From Pyxidicoccus trucidator (lineage in GTDB: Bacteria > Myxococcota > Myxococcia > Myxococcales > Myxococcaceae): DNA of 64,000 nucleotides. Of the stretch, positions 16,706 through 24,329 are shown in pieces (the first letter of the stretch is position 1; the number at the start of each line of letters is the position of its first letter). The DNA lies in contig NZ_JAAIXZ010000016.1 of NCBI RefSeq assembly GCF_010894435.1, positions 186,001-250,000 on the forward strand, in the 5' to 3' direction. The notes beneath the pieces are model-generated. The model was not told the DNA's origin, made no database searches, and saw only the letters and a program-made list of their open reading frames with translations. Both the position numbers and the translations under genes were made by a program.

Positions 16706-17524
16706 TCAGCCTTCCACGGGGCGGGTGAGGCCCAGCGTGTCCGCGTAGCTGTGCAACCCGCGAATGTGATTGCCACCGTCGACGGCGAGGGTGTCACCGG
16801 TAATCCATGACGCGAGGTCGCTGCAGAGGAACGACACCACCTTCGCCACGTCCTCGGGTTCGCCGCACGGCTTCCCCAGCGGCGTGTGGGCGAGGAACTC
16901 CCGCCCCATGGCTCCCTTCATGAGCCCTGCCCCCTCGGCCAGGGGCGTACGGATGGCTCCCGGAGCCACGACATTCACCCGGATGCCATACCGCCCCAGC
17001 TCCGAAGCAGCGACCTTCGAGAAGTTCGCGAGCCCCGCCTTGGAGGCGCAGTAGTGGGCAAGCCCGTCCGTCACGGCCGTCTGGTTCAACGAGGAGATGT
17101 TGACGATGGAGCCCGGCTGCTTCGCGGCGACGAGTGCCTTCGCGAGCGCCTGGGTGAACAGGAATGGTCCCTTGAGGTTGATGGCCAGAATCTGGTCGAA
17201 CTCCTCCGCTGGCAACTCGAGGAGCGGGCGGAGGGTGGCCGACCCGGCGTTGTTCACCAGGATGCCCGGGAGACCGAACTCACGCGTGGCAACCTCGATG
17301 GCTCGCGCTACGTCCTCTGAGCGGACCACGTCTCCCGCGAAGGGCACGGCCCGAGCGCGCCCCTCCATCGCCCGGTTGAGCTCCGTGGCGGCCGCCTCGA
17401 CCTTCTCCGCGGTCCGCCCGAAGAGGAGGACGTTGGCTCCGTCCCGCATGAGGCGGGAGGCGATTCCCAGTCCGATGCCCTGTCCCGCGCCCGTCACGAT
17501 GGCACTGCTCGAAATCAGCTTCAT
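16706..17524 (-). CDS. short-chain dehydrogenase/reductase
   Basis: This encodes 272 residues. Classical SDR motifs are present: cofactor loop TGAGQGIGLG (about 11-20), LVNNAGSA (about 90), and the catalytic NISSLNQ...YCASK (Ser, Tyr and Lys in order). It should catalyse NAD(P)-linked oxidation or reduction of a hydroxyl/keto group; the substrate is unknown. The terminal DGGNHIRG replaces the usual DGG tail, giving some 20 extra residues. The gene lies downstream of a TetR gene on the same strand, with a 238-bp gap that contains its own dyad operator, so it is probably TetR-controlled. Confidence 0.85.
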   Translation of the reverse strand: MKLISSSAIVTGAGQGIGLGIASRLMRDGANVLLFGRTAEKVEAAATELNRAMEGRARAVPFAGDVVRSEDVARAIEVATREFGLPGILVNNAGSATLRPLLELPAEEFDQILAINLKGPFLFTQALAKALVAAKQPGSIVNISSLNQTAVTDGLAHYCASKAGLANFSKVAASELGRYGIRVNVVAPGAIRTPLAEGAGLMKGAMGREFLAHTPLGKPCGEPEDVAKVVSFLCSDLASWITGDTLAVDGGNHIRGLHSYADTLGLTRPVEG

Positions 17525-17533
17525 GGTGGCTCC

Positions 17534-17548
17534 TGTACGCTGAGTACA
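17534..17548 (-). promoter_or_regulatory. dyad operator before the SDR gene
   Basis: TGTAC and GTACA arms separated by 5 bp lie 10 bp upstream of the SDR start. A half-match (TGTAC on the minus strand, then TGTTC) lies just upstream of the tetR start near 18390-18405. This suggests the neighbouring TetR protein represses both genes. Confidence 0.45.
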
Positions 17549-17762
17549 AAAGCGACTCTACTCTGGCCACGCGCTTGAAGCTCCTGGGTGCCAGGCATGA
17601 GAGCCTGGGCGGCTTCGGCCGGCAGCGCGGGCTCCATCCCTGGCGCGTGCGCTGGTGACGCCAGGCGAGCTCGCGAAGCGCTCATGAGACTCGCCTCTGC
17701 CCAGCCCGTGAGCCTTCACGGGTCAGGCCATTACAAGCGTGGGCCGAGACACCCCTGATGCT

Positions 17763-18386
17763 TCATTTCCGCCGCTTCGAGGAGATTTCAGGGCGCTTGG
17801 GAAGGTGGCGCAGCCCCATCCAGACCAGGGAGGTGATGTGCGCGGCAACCTCCTCGACGGGCGGCTTGCGCACGCCCGTCCACCACTGGCCAACGAAGGT
17901 GACCATGCCCACCAGGGCGTGCGCATAGATTGGCGCCACCTTGGGGTCGTAGCCCGCGGACTTGAACGAGGTGAGGAAGATGTGACCGACGCGCTCGGCC
18001 ACATCGTTGAGGAGTGACGACATCCCACCGCGAGCAGAAGTCACGGGTGTGTCGTGAGCAAGAACGGCAAAGCCATCAGGGTGGTCCTTGACGTACATCA
18101 GGAATGCGATGGCTCCCTGTTCGACGCGTTGGCGGGCGGTGCCCACCGCGATGGCCTCGGCGATGCGCCTGACCACGTACTCCATCTCGCGATCCACGAT
18201 GACGGCATAGAGGCCCTCCTTGCCGCCGAAGTGCTCGTAGATGACGGGCTTGGAGACCTTCGCGACTTCGGCGAGCTCCTCGACGGAAGTCCCCTCGTAG
18301 CCGCGTCGAGCAAAGACGGAGCGCCCGACGTCGATGAGCTGGGCTCGGCGGGCAGAGGCAGGGAGGCGTTGAGCACGGCTGGTCAT
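17763..18386 (-). CDS. TetR-family transcriptional regulator
   Basis: This encodes 207 residues. The N-terminal helix-turn-helix is intact: RRAQLIDVGRSVFARRGYEG followed by TSVEELAEVAKVSKPVIYEH and FGGKEGLYAVIV (about 13-64). The C-terminal ligand domain is typical in length but gives no hint of the inducer. The gene precedes the SDR gene on the same strand, so the two probably form a small regulated unit for handling some xenobiotic or metabolite. Confidence 0.85.
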   Translation of the reverse strand: MTSRAQRLPASARRAQLIDVGRSVFARRGYEGTSVEELAEVAKVSKPVIYEHFGGKEGLYAVIVDREMEYVVRRIAEAIAVGTARQRVEQGAIAFLMYVKDHPDGFAVLAHDTPVTSARGGMSSLLNDVAERVGHIFLTSFKSAGYDPKVAPIYAHALVGMVTFVGQWWTGVRKPPVEEVAAHITSLVWMGLRHLPKRPEISSKRRK

Positions 18387-18858
18387 CGCAGAACACCCTA
18401 GTACACCCGCCCGCCCCCGCGCTGCCCTTCGCCCGTACGTCCCGTGGCTCAGCCCTCATGAACGGCTCCAGGACTCCTTCCGCTACCTACGCAAACGTAG
18501 TTGCTGCCCCGTTCGGGCGGCCGATTCGCGGCCGAGGGGCGCCTGGCCCCGAATGAGCCAGGACATCAACGCGAAATATCATGGAATCCCGGTTTGACAA
18601 TCAATCTACGACTCCGTAACTTTCGGTACCGTAGGTTCGAGATGAGCTGGTGGAGCTCGATGGCATGAAGCAGCCACCGTGACCGGCGCAGCTCGGCGAT
18701 GAAGGGCGGGGCCGCGACTGCGAAGAGCTGTTGCGGCAAGGCGTCATCTTGGCAGGCCCACTGTGTCCCCAGCGCGTGCTCGGGCTCCTGGCCCGGCAGC
18801 TTCGAAGCAATCCATCCGTGCAGTGCCCAGTCCCCCGTCCCACCCATAGGAGGAGTGC
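18387..18858. other. 472-bp intergenic region with a possible promoter
   Basis: A perfect TTGACA at 18594-18599 is followed 17 bp later by TAACTT (18617-18622), a poor -10 element. If used, it leaves a 5' leader of more than 200 bp before the hydrolase gene at 18859. A minus-strand frame across 18566-18877 (103 codons) reads fairly protein-like (for example LPQQLFAVAAPPFIAELRRS) but has no ribosome site and overlaps the hydrolase start, so I do not call it. Confidence 0.4.
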
Positions 18859-20430
18859 ATGTCCTGGCTTCGTGCATTCGCCGTATCCGCGGTTCTATTG
18901 CTGTGCGCCATCACCACCCCCGCGTCCGCGGCCTCATCCCTGCGTATCGTCGACATCGCCACGCGTGATGGAGTGACGCTCAAGAGCGCCGTCTTCACGC
19001 CGGATGCGCCGGGGCGGTACCCGGCCATCATCTTCATCACCAGCTGGGCACTGCCCAACCTGGAGTACTTCGTGCAGGCGCAGAAGTTCGCCGACGCCGG
19101 GTACGTGGTGGTCTCCTACACGCCTCGCGGCTTCTACGCGTCGGGGGGCACCATCGACACGGCGGGGCCCAAGGACATCGGCGACCTGACCGAAGTCATC
19201 AACTGGACGCTCGCCAATACCCCTTCGGAGCCGACTCGCATCGGTGCGGCGGGCGTCTCCTATGGCGCGGGCCTGGCGCTGATTGGCTCGGCCTTCGATT
19301 CGCGCATCCGCTCCGTGGCCGCGATGAGCTGCTGGACGGACCTCCCCTTCTCGCTGTTCGGAAACCAGACGCGCCACCTGCAGAGCGCGGCACTGCTGGC
19401 ACTCTCAGCGCAGTTGACGGGCCGGCCCTCGCCGGAGCTGCAGCAAGCCCTCTCGAACTTCTTCGCCAATGAGGACGTGGCCAGCGTCGTCGCCTACGCC
19501 CAGGTGCGCAGCGCCGCGACGTACCTGGAGCGCATCAACGCGAACCGTCCCGCCATCCTCATGGCCAACGCCTACGGCGACAGCTTCTTCGGGCCGAATC
19601 AGCTCACCGACTTCTTCAACCGGCTGTCCGTGCCCAAGCGGCTGGAGCTGCGCCCGGGAGACCACGCCATCCCCGAGCTGACCGGCATCCTCGGCTTGCC
19701 CAATGATGCCTGGACGAGCACGCGTCGCTGGTTCGACCAGTACCTGCGTGGCATCAACACGGGCATCGCCTCGGAGAACCCGGTCCAGCTCCAGCTCCGG
19801 GGCCAGGGTTCCTATGAGTCGTACCCGTCGTGGGGCACTGTCTCGACCAGCAGCGCACGCTACAACCTGAGCGATGTGCACTGGTGGAGCCGGGAGGGCG
19901 AGCTCGCGGCGGGCTCGCAGGCGGGCTGGAACGCAACAATCATCGCGGGCGATGACACCGTCGCCAACGGCGGCCTGGCGCTGCTGACGAACGGCGCGGA
20001 GGCCATCACGGGTGAGCCGCCCACGGCGTGGATTCCGGCAGTGGACCGGGACAACGCGGGCGTCTGGCAGTCGGACTGGCTGTCGAGTCCGCAGCGCGTG
20101 CGCGGGGCGGCGCGCCTGCGCCTGACCGTCACACCGAGCAACTCCGGCCAGACGACGGTCATCGCCTACCTCTACGACACGGACTGGGGTGGGACGGGAA
20201 GCCTCGTCTCGCACGTCGCCGTCACCCTCCGGGATGCCGTGGCTGGCCAGCCCCGGACCGTGGAGGTCGACTTCCCGGCGACGGCCTATGACGTTCCCAG
20301 CGGTCATCGCCTCTCGCTCGTCATCGACACCGTCGATCCGCTCTACGCAGACAAGGCGCCGTTCCTCTCCACGGTGAAGTTCTCCTCATCGTCGAGCAGC
20401 CCGTCCTATCTGGCCCTGCCCTTGAAGTGA
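18859..20430 (+). CDS. secreted CocE/NonD-type alpha/beta hydrolase
   Basis: This encodes 523 residues after AGGAGGAGTGC. A Sec signal peptide ends near ASAAS. The hydrolase domain (about 30-310) has the nucleophile elbow GVSYGAG, an Asp in ANAYGDSFFGP and a His in RPGDHAIPE, a complete Ser-Asp-His triad. A C-terminal beta-sandwich (about 350-523), as in X-Pro dipeptidyl peptidases, follows: WQSDWLSSPQRVRGAARLRL and GHRLSLVIDTVDPLY. The family cleaves acyl or peptide bonds (cocaine esterase, glutaryl acylase, S15 peptidases); the substrate here is unknown. It lies alone between its leader and a strong terminator. Confidence 0.85.
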   Translation: MSWLRAFAVSAVLLLCAITTPASAASSLRIVDIATRDGVTLKSAVFTPDAPGRYPAIIFITSWALPNLEYFVQAQKFADAGYVVVSYTPRGFYASGGTIDTAGPKDIGDLTEVINWTLANTPSEPTRIGAAGVSYGAGLALIGSAFDSRIRSVAAMSCWTDLPFSLFGNQTRHLQSAALLALSAQLTGRPSPELQQALSNFFANEDVASVVAYAQVRSAATYLERINANRPAILMANAYGDSFFGPNQLTDFFNRLSVPKRLELRPGDHAIPELTGILGLPNDAWTSTRRWFDQYLRGINTGIASENPVQLQLRGQGSYESYPSWGTVSTSSARYNLSDVHWWSREGELAAGSQAGWNATIIAGDDTVANGGLALLTNGAEAITGEPPTAWIPAVDRDNAGVWQSDWLSSPQRVRGAARLRLTVTPSNSGQTTVIAYLYDTDWGGTGSLVSHVAVTLRDAVAGQPRTVEVDFPATAYDVPSGHRLSLVIDTVDPLYADKAPFLSTVKFSSSSSSPSYLALPLK

Positions 20431-20510
20431 AACGAGGCGCCCTGGAGCGGCACAACGCTCCGACAAGCGGCGGGTGAAGCACCTGGGCGCCGGGCCGCAC
20501 CAGAAGAAGA

Positions 20511-20551
20511 CCCCGTGGCACCTTGCTGGTGCCACGGGGTTCTTTCTTCTC
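20511..20551 (+). terminator. strong intrinsic terminator (CCCCGTGGCACC type)
   Basis: A perfect 12-bp stem CCCCGTGGCACC/GGTGCCACGGGG has a TTGCT loop and is followed by TTCTTTCTTCT. It ends the hydrolase gene. An A-rich stretch before the stem could make it work on the other strand too. The same stem sequence recurs at 32762 and 57185. The rest of the gap to 20753 holds a 7-bp hairpin CCATCTG/CAGATGG (20633-20650) and no gene. Confidence 0.85.
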
Positions 20552-20752
20552 AGTTGTACCAGGCGACGAAGCGGCTCGATGGACTGCTCCGCCGGAGAGC
20601 CCCCGCTCCGGGGCGCCCGAGAGCCATGCAGCCCATCTGTTGCCAGATGGAGTGTTCCCCCCGTCCGGGAGGCAGGTGCGCTCTTCGCTCACGAGGGTGA
20701 TGCTGCCCCGGTCGCCTGACGCGCTACGCGGCGCGTGGAGCGGAGGTGAAGC

Positions 20753-21280
20753 ATGGGGTTGTCGGCACGCATCGTCGGGCTCCTGTCTCTCTCGGCACTG
20801 CTGGTGGGCGCCACGGGGTGCTGTCGCGCGCCCTTCCCTTTCGTCGCCGTTCGCGAGGAGGTGCTGCGCAGCGACACGGTGACCCTGCCCCTGGACCCAC
20901 AGGGGCGCGAGCACCTGCTCGCCTTCCTCCGCGCGGGCGGAGACCGGGACCTGATGGAGGAGCCACCCCAGCTTCCCGAGGCGGACCAGCACTACGGGCC
21001 GCTGCTCGAGCTGCTGTCCTCCCCGGAGAACCTCGACCAGGAGGACATCAACCGGGAGGACATGGGCTCCGGCCCCTATCGCCAGTTCTTCTCCAGCAAG
21101 CCTCTCCGGGACGTGATTGACGCAAGGCAGGAGAGGCCTTCCCCGCTCAACCCTCCATACGCCCTGAGCGACGGCCGCTTCTGGTGGCTCTTCGAGCGCG
21201 GGCCCGAGGGCAAGCTGTCGCGGCTCACCGTGTTCCCGGCGATGCGCAAGCCCGACGAGCCGCAAGAGGTCCTACGATGA
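20753..21280 (+). CDS. lipoprotein of unknown function
   Basis: This encodes 175 residues after GGAGGTGAAGC. A lipoprotein signal ends VGATGCC. The mature chain is acidic, with a block GREHLLAFLRAGGDRDLME and an aromatic RFWWLFERGPEGKLSRL near the end. I do not recognise a domain. Its stop overlaps the start of the phosphoesterase gene (ATGA), so the two are almost certainly translationally coupled and may act together. Confidence 0.75.
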   Translation: MGLSARIVGLLSLSALLVGATGCCRAPFPFVAVREEVLRSDTVTLPLDPQGREHLLAFLRAGGDRDLMEEPPQLPEADQHYGPLLELLSSPENLDQEDINREDMGSGPYRQFFSSKPLRDVIDARQERPSPLNPPYALSDGRFWWLFERGPEGKLSRLTVFPAMRKPDEPQEVLR

Positions 21281-22296
21281 GCCTCCACGACGCAGTGCTG
21301 TCCGCGCTCGGCTCGGTGGCCGACGTCCGGCTCGTCGCCTCCCTGCGGGACCCGCGCCTGGGGTTCAACAGCACCACGGACCTCCACCTCTTCATCCCCG
21401 ACCTGCACCTCGTCAGCAATGAGGTCCGCCCGCGCTACAAGTACGGGACCAACGAGCTAGGAATGCTCACCTCGGCCCTCGCAGCCCTCGGCGAGTTGCG
21501 GTCGGTGGAGAAGGCACGCGCGAGGAGGATTGGCGTCTTCCAGATGGGCGACTTCCTCGACATCTGGAGGGAGACTCCCTTCCTGACCCCGGGCTTCGAC
21601 GCGGCCGCCCGCATCACCGACAGCCACCCGGCCCTGATGTCGGAGTTCGGCTCCGGGCGGCTCGGGGCCCGCTTCCTGCTGGGCAACCACGACTTCGAGC
21701 TCTTCCGCCACGAGCGGTTCAACAGGATGAGCAAGCGCCGCTTCTTCCTGGCCCCCGCGAGCGCCAGCGCGGCGGGGCTGGCACTGCACGGAGACATCTT
21801 CGACTGGCAGGAGCAGTTTCCCGACGCCTTCCAGAGCCTGGTCGTCTTCTACATCTCCCCTTTGCGGGAGCCGGAGGAGCGCCACCTGGAGGAAATGCTC
21901 GCGCTCGTCCATACGGAAAACAGGGAGCTGAATCTCACGGAGGGAATCGCCGGGACCGCGCGGCTCGGGGCTGTCGCGGCGCTCCAACCCCACCAGGTCA
22001 ACGTCCCCGAGCGGTTCAACCTGACCAGCCACAAGTTTCTCGGCCCGGCGAAGGACCTGTGCCAGCGCCTCAACCGGGACCTCCAGTTCAACATGCACTA
22101 CGCCGTCATCGGGCACACCCACCATGCGCGCATCGCGGTTGACGAAAGCAGCAATGGCTTCTTCGCGCTCATCGACACGGGCGCATGGATAGAGAGCTGC
22201 GAGCTGCCGGATGGCTCGCGGCTCCCCAATGCGCAGCTCACGGCCATCTCCGACAACGAGGTGCGCATCTACCAGCTCATCCGGCGCACCGTCTGA
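21277..22296 (+). CDS. calcineurin-like metallophosphoesterase
   Basis: This encodes 339 residues. The dimetal site blocks are in order: FIPDLHL near the start, QMGDFLD, LGNHDFELF, LHGDIFDW and IGHTHHA. All metal ligands expected of the family are present. No signal peptide is seen, so it should act in the cytoplasm on a phosphoester or phosphodiester that cannot be named. The start at 21277 overlaps the lipoprotein stop by the ATGA arrangement; a longer in-frame start at 21184 would overlap that gene by nearly 100 bp. The gene is convergent with the oxidase gene, with only 3 bp between stops. Confidence 0.85.
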   Translation: MSLHDAVLSALGSVADVRLVASLRDPRLGFNSTTDLHLFIPDLHLVSNEVRPRYKYGTNELGMLTSALAALGELRSVEKARARRIGVFQMGDFLDIWRETPFLTPGFDAAARITDSHPALMSEFGSGRLGARFLLGNHDFELFRHERFNRMSKRRFFLAPASASAAGLALHGDIFDWQEQFPDAFQSLVVFYISPLREPEERHLEEMLALVHTENRELNLTEGIAGTARLGAVAALQPHQVNVPERFNLTSHKFLGPAKDLCQRLNRDLQFNMHYAVIGHTHHARIAVDESSNGFFALIDTGAWIESCELPDGSRLPNAQLTAISDNEVRIYQLIRRTV

Positions 22297-22299
22297 GCC

Positions 22300-24171
22300 T
22301 CAGGCGGCCGCCCTGCGAGGGCCCTGCACTCGAGCCACGGGCTTCGCCCGTTCTACATGCGGGGCATGCCCCGAGGTCTCCTGGTGGGCTCCGCCATTCC
22401 TCAAGCGGAAGTACAGGCGGCGGAGGCGGAAGAACAGGCTGAGGAGTGAAATCAAGAAAGGGCACCGTGCCGGCCGCGATTCCAGCTGCGCGGGCGGGGT
22501 AGCGGACGACAAGGCATGAGTCGACGCGGGCAGGAGCGCCCGCACGCGAACCCCCAGGCCGAGGTGCTCCTTCCAATACGTGTTCAGGAAGATGCCATCC
22601 GGATCCATCTCCCGCCGGACCTCCATGAACTTCCGCCACATGGGGTATTGCAGGCGGAGGTAGTCCGCACCGGCCGGCGAGTCCGCCTTGGGCAGGTGCT
22701 TGCCCCAGTGCACGCGGAAGTTGATGTTCTTCTTCCTCATCAGCTCCCAGAACTGCTCGAAGAAACGCTCCCGGTCCGCTTCGAAGCTCCTCCCGTCTTT
22801 CGCGCCCGGGCGGAACCAGAACACGTCCAGCCTGACGGAGTGCCGCCCATGGCTGGGGCTCAGCCAGAAGCGACTCTTGTGACCCGGGTAGACTTCAAAG
22901 GCGTACGGGCCGGTCCGCGTCATGCCCTCCGCCGCGCTCGTGCCCTTGCCGTCCTGGGGGTGGGGGCAGAAGAACTGGCTCATGAGCCTCATCACCCTGC
23001 CGGTATCGGCGATGTCGATGAACAGCTCGGTGAACTCCGTTGGCACATTCTCGTCCGAGATGTTGTCGTCCAGAGGCAGCGCCTTGTACCAGACGTCCCG
23101 GAATGGCTTTCCCTGCTGCTTCTTCTTCCTGCGCCCGCCCAGGAAGAGGCCCAGGGCGTCACTCACCAGGTCCCGGGTCTCTGCGTTGTAGGGCAGCGGA
23201 TCCTCCGTCGCGAGGTAGGTGAAGAACGGGCGGATGACGAGCCTCTGGACGATTCTCGGAACCCCGACGAAGGGCCTGCGCGCGAAGCGCCGGGTACTCA
23301 GTCGCTGCAAGGTGCGCGGTCCCGAGACCCGGCACCAGTGCTTGATGCGCCTGCGGAGGGTGGACGCCTGCTTGTAGCTGGCTCCGGAGCGCTTCGCCGC
23401 CCAGAGCTCCACCATGTCGACACCCTGTTGCGGCCACCAGAACAGCCGGGTGTATTGGTTCTTCTTGTCCTGGAAGAACCCCTCCAGCCCGGCCTTGCCG
23501 TCCCTGAACAGGTTCGCGGGGCACTTCTGGGTGGGCATGGTGGAATGGAGGCCCTGGACGTCGTAACGAGGCCCGCACTCGAGCGTGACGGTGGACACGA
23601 TGCCCAGCAGTCCCATGGAGACCCCCGCGGCGTAGAACGGATTGTGCTTCTCGTCCTCGGGGTCATCCGGCTTGGGGGCCAGGTCGTGCACCTGGCCGGT
23701 CCCATCGATGAGGCGGATGCCGACGACGGCCGCGCCCAGGTCGTGCTGGAGGGTGCCACCCCTCGAACCCGTGGAGAGGAAGCCGGCCACCGTCTGGTGG
23801 GTGATTCCTCCAAGGTCCGGCAAGGCCCAGCCGCGCGTGTCGAGCTGCCACACGAGGCTGTTCTCCTTGTTCGACAGAGGGTCCTGCGGATCCACCCCCA
23901 TGTGGCAGCCCGCCTGGACGGTGACGCGCATCCGCCTGCCCGCTTCGACTTCGTCCCACTCGAGAATCTCGGTGTACCGGTCGAGCTGCACGTTGATGTG
24001 GTATCCACCCGCGTCGGAATAGATGCTCCCGGGCACGCCGTGCGCCGAGCCACGCACCCGGAGCTGGGCGCCCTCGACCCGGGCCTTCCTGACGAGCTGG
24101 ATGAGCTCCTCCTCCGTCTGGGGATGCTCGAATGAGAATCCATTGCCGTGCCGCGTGTCGTCGGGAGGCAT
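22300..24171 (-). CDS. FAD-linked aldonolactone oxidase
   Basis: This encodes 623 residues. The N-terminal FAD_binding_4 domain carries QLRVRGSAHGVPGS, ALPDLGGITHQTVAGFLSTG and MGLLGIVSTVTLEC. The C-terminal part carries RVHWGKHLP, the HWGK motif of D-arabinono-1,4-lactone and L-gulono-lactone oxidases. The His in GSAHG is at the position that covalently binds FAD in relatives. The expected reaction is oxidation of a sugar lactone or polyol by O2 with release of H2O2. The last 70 residues are a basic hydrophobic tail not usual in the family. The start at 24171 follows GGAGCCAGGC; an earlier in-frame ATG at 24252 has no ribosome site. Confidence 0.8.
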   Translation of the reverse strand: MPPDDTRHGNGFSFEHPQTEEELIQLVRKARVEGAQLRVRGSAHGVPGSIYSDAGGYHINVQLDRYTEILEWDEVEAGRRMRVTVQAGCHMGVDPQDPLSNKENSLVWQLDTRGWALPDLGGITHQTVAGFLSTGSRGGTLQHDLGAAVVGIRLIDGTGQVHDLAPKPDDPEDEKHNPFYAAGVSMGLLGIVSTVTLECGPRYDVQGLHSTMPTQKCPANLFRDGKAGLEGFFQDKKNQYTRLFWWPQQGVDMVELWAAKRSGASYKQASTLRRRIKHWCRVSGPRTLQRLSTRRFARRPFVGVPRIVQRLVIRPFFTYLATEDPLPYNAETRDLVSDALGLFLGGRRKKKQQGKPFRDVWYKALPLDDNISDENVPTEFTELFIDIADTGRVMRLMSQFFCPHPQDGKGTSAAEGMTRTGPYAFEVYPGHKSRFWLSPSHGRHSVRLDVFWFRPGAKDGRSFEADRERFFEQFWELMRKKNINFRVHWGKHLPKADSPAGADYLRLQYPMWRKFMEVRREMDPDGIFLNTYWKEHLGLGVRVRALLPASTHALSSATPPAQLESRPARCPFLISLLSLFFRLRRLYFRLRNGGAHQETSGHAPHVERAKPVARVQGPRRAAA

Positions 24172-24329
24172 GCCTGGCTCCAATTGGGGGAACCTGAGCC
24201 CCAAGGGAAGGGACTCAAGCGCCCGAGGCCGCGCACCGGAACCGCGGCACACACCTCAGGGCGGTTTCAGTAAAGACGGAGCCACCCCCGAGTGGATGTG
24301 ACTGACCTCCCAGGGGCAGCGGAGAGGAC

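Noticed and set aside
22516..24135. A 539-codon plus-strand frame opposite the lactone oxidase gene
   Set aside because: No family motifs; the oxidase on the minus strand has FAD and HWGK motifs.
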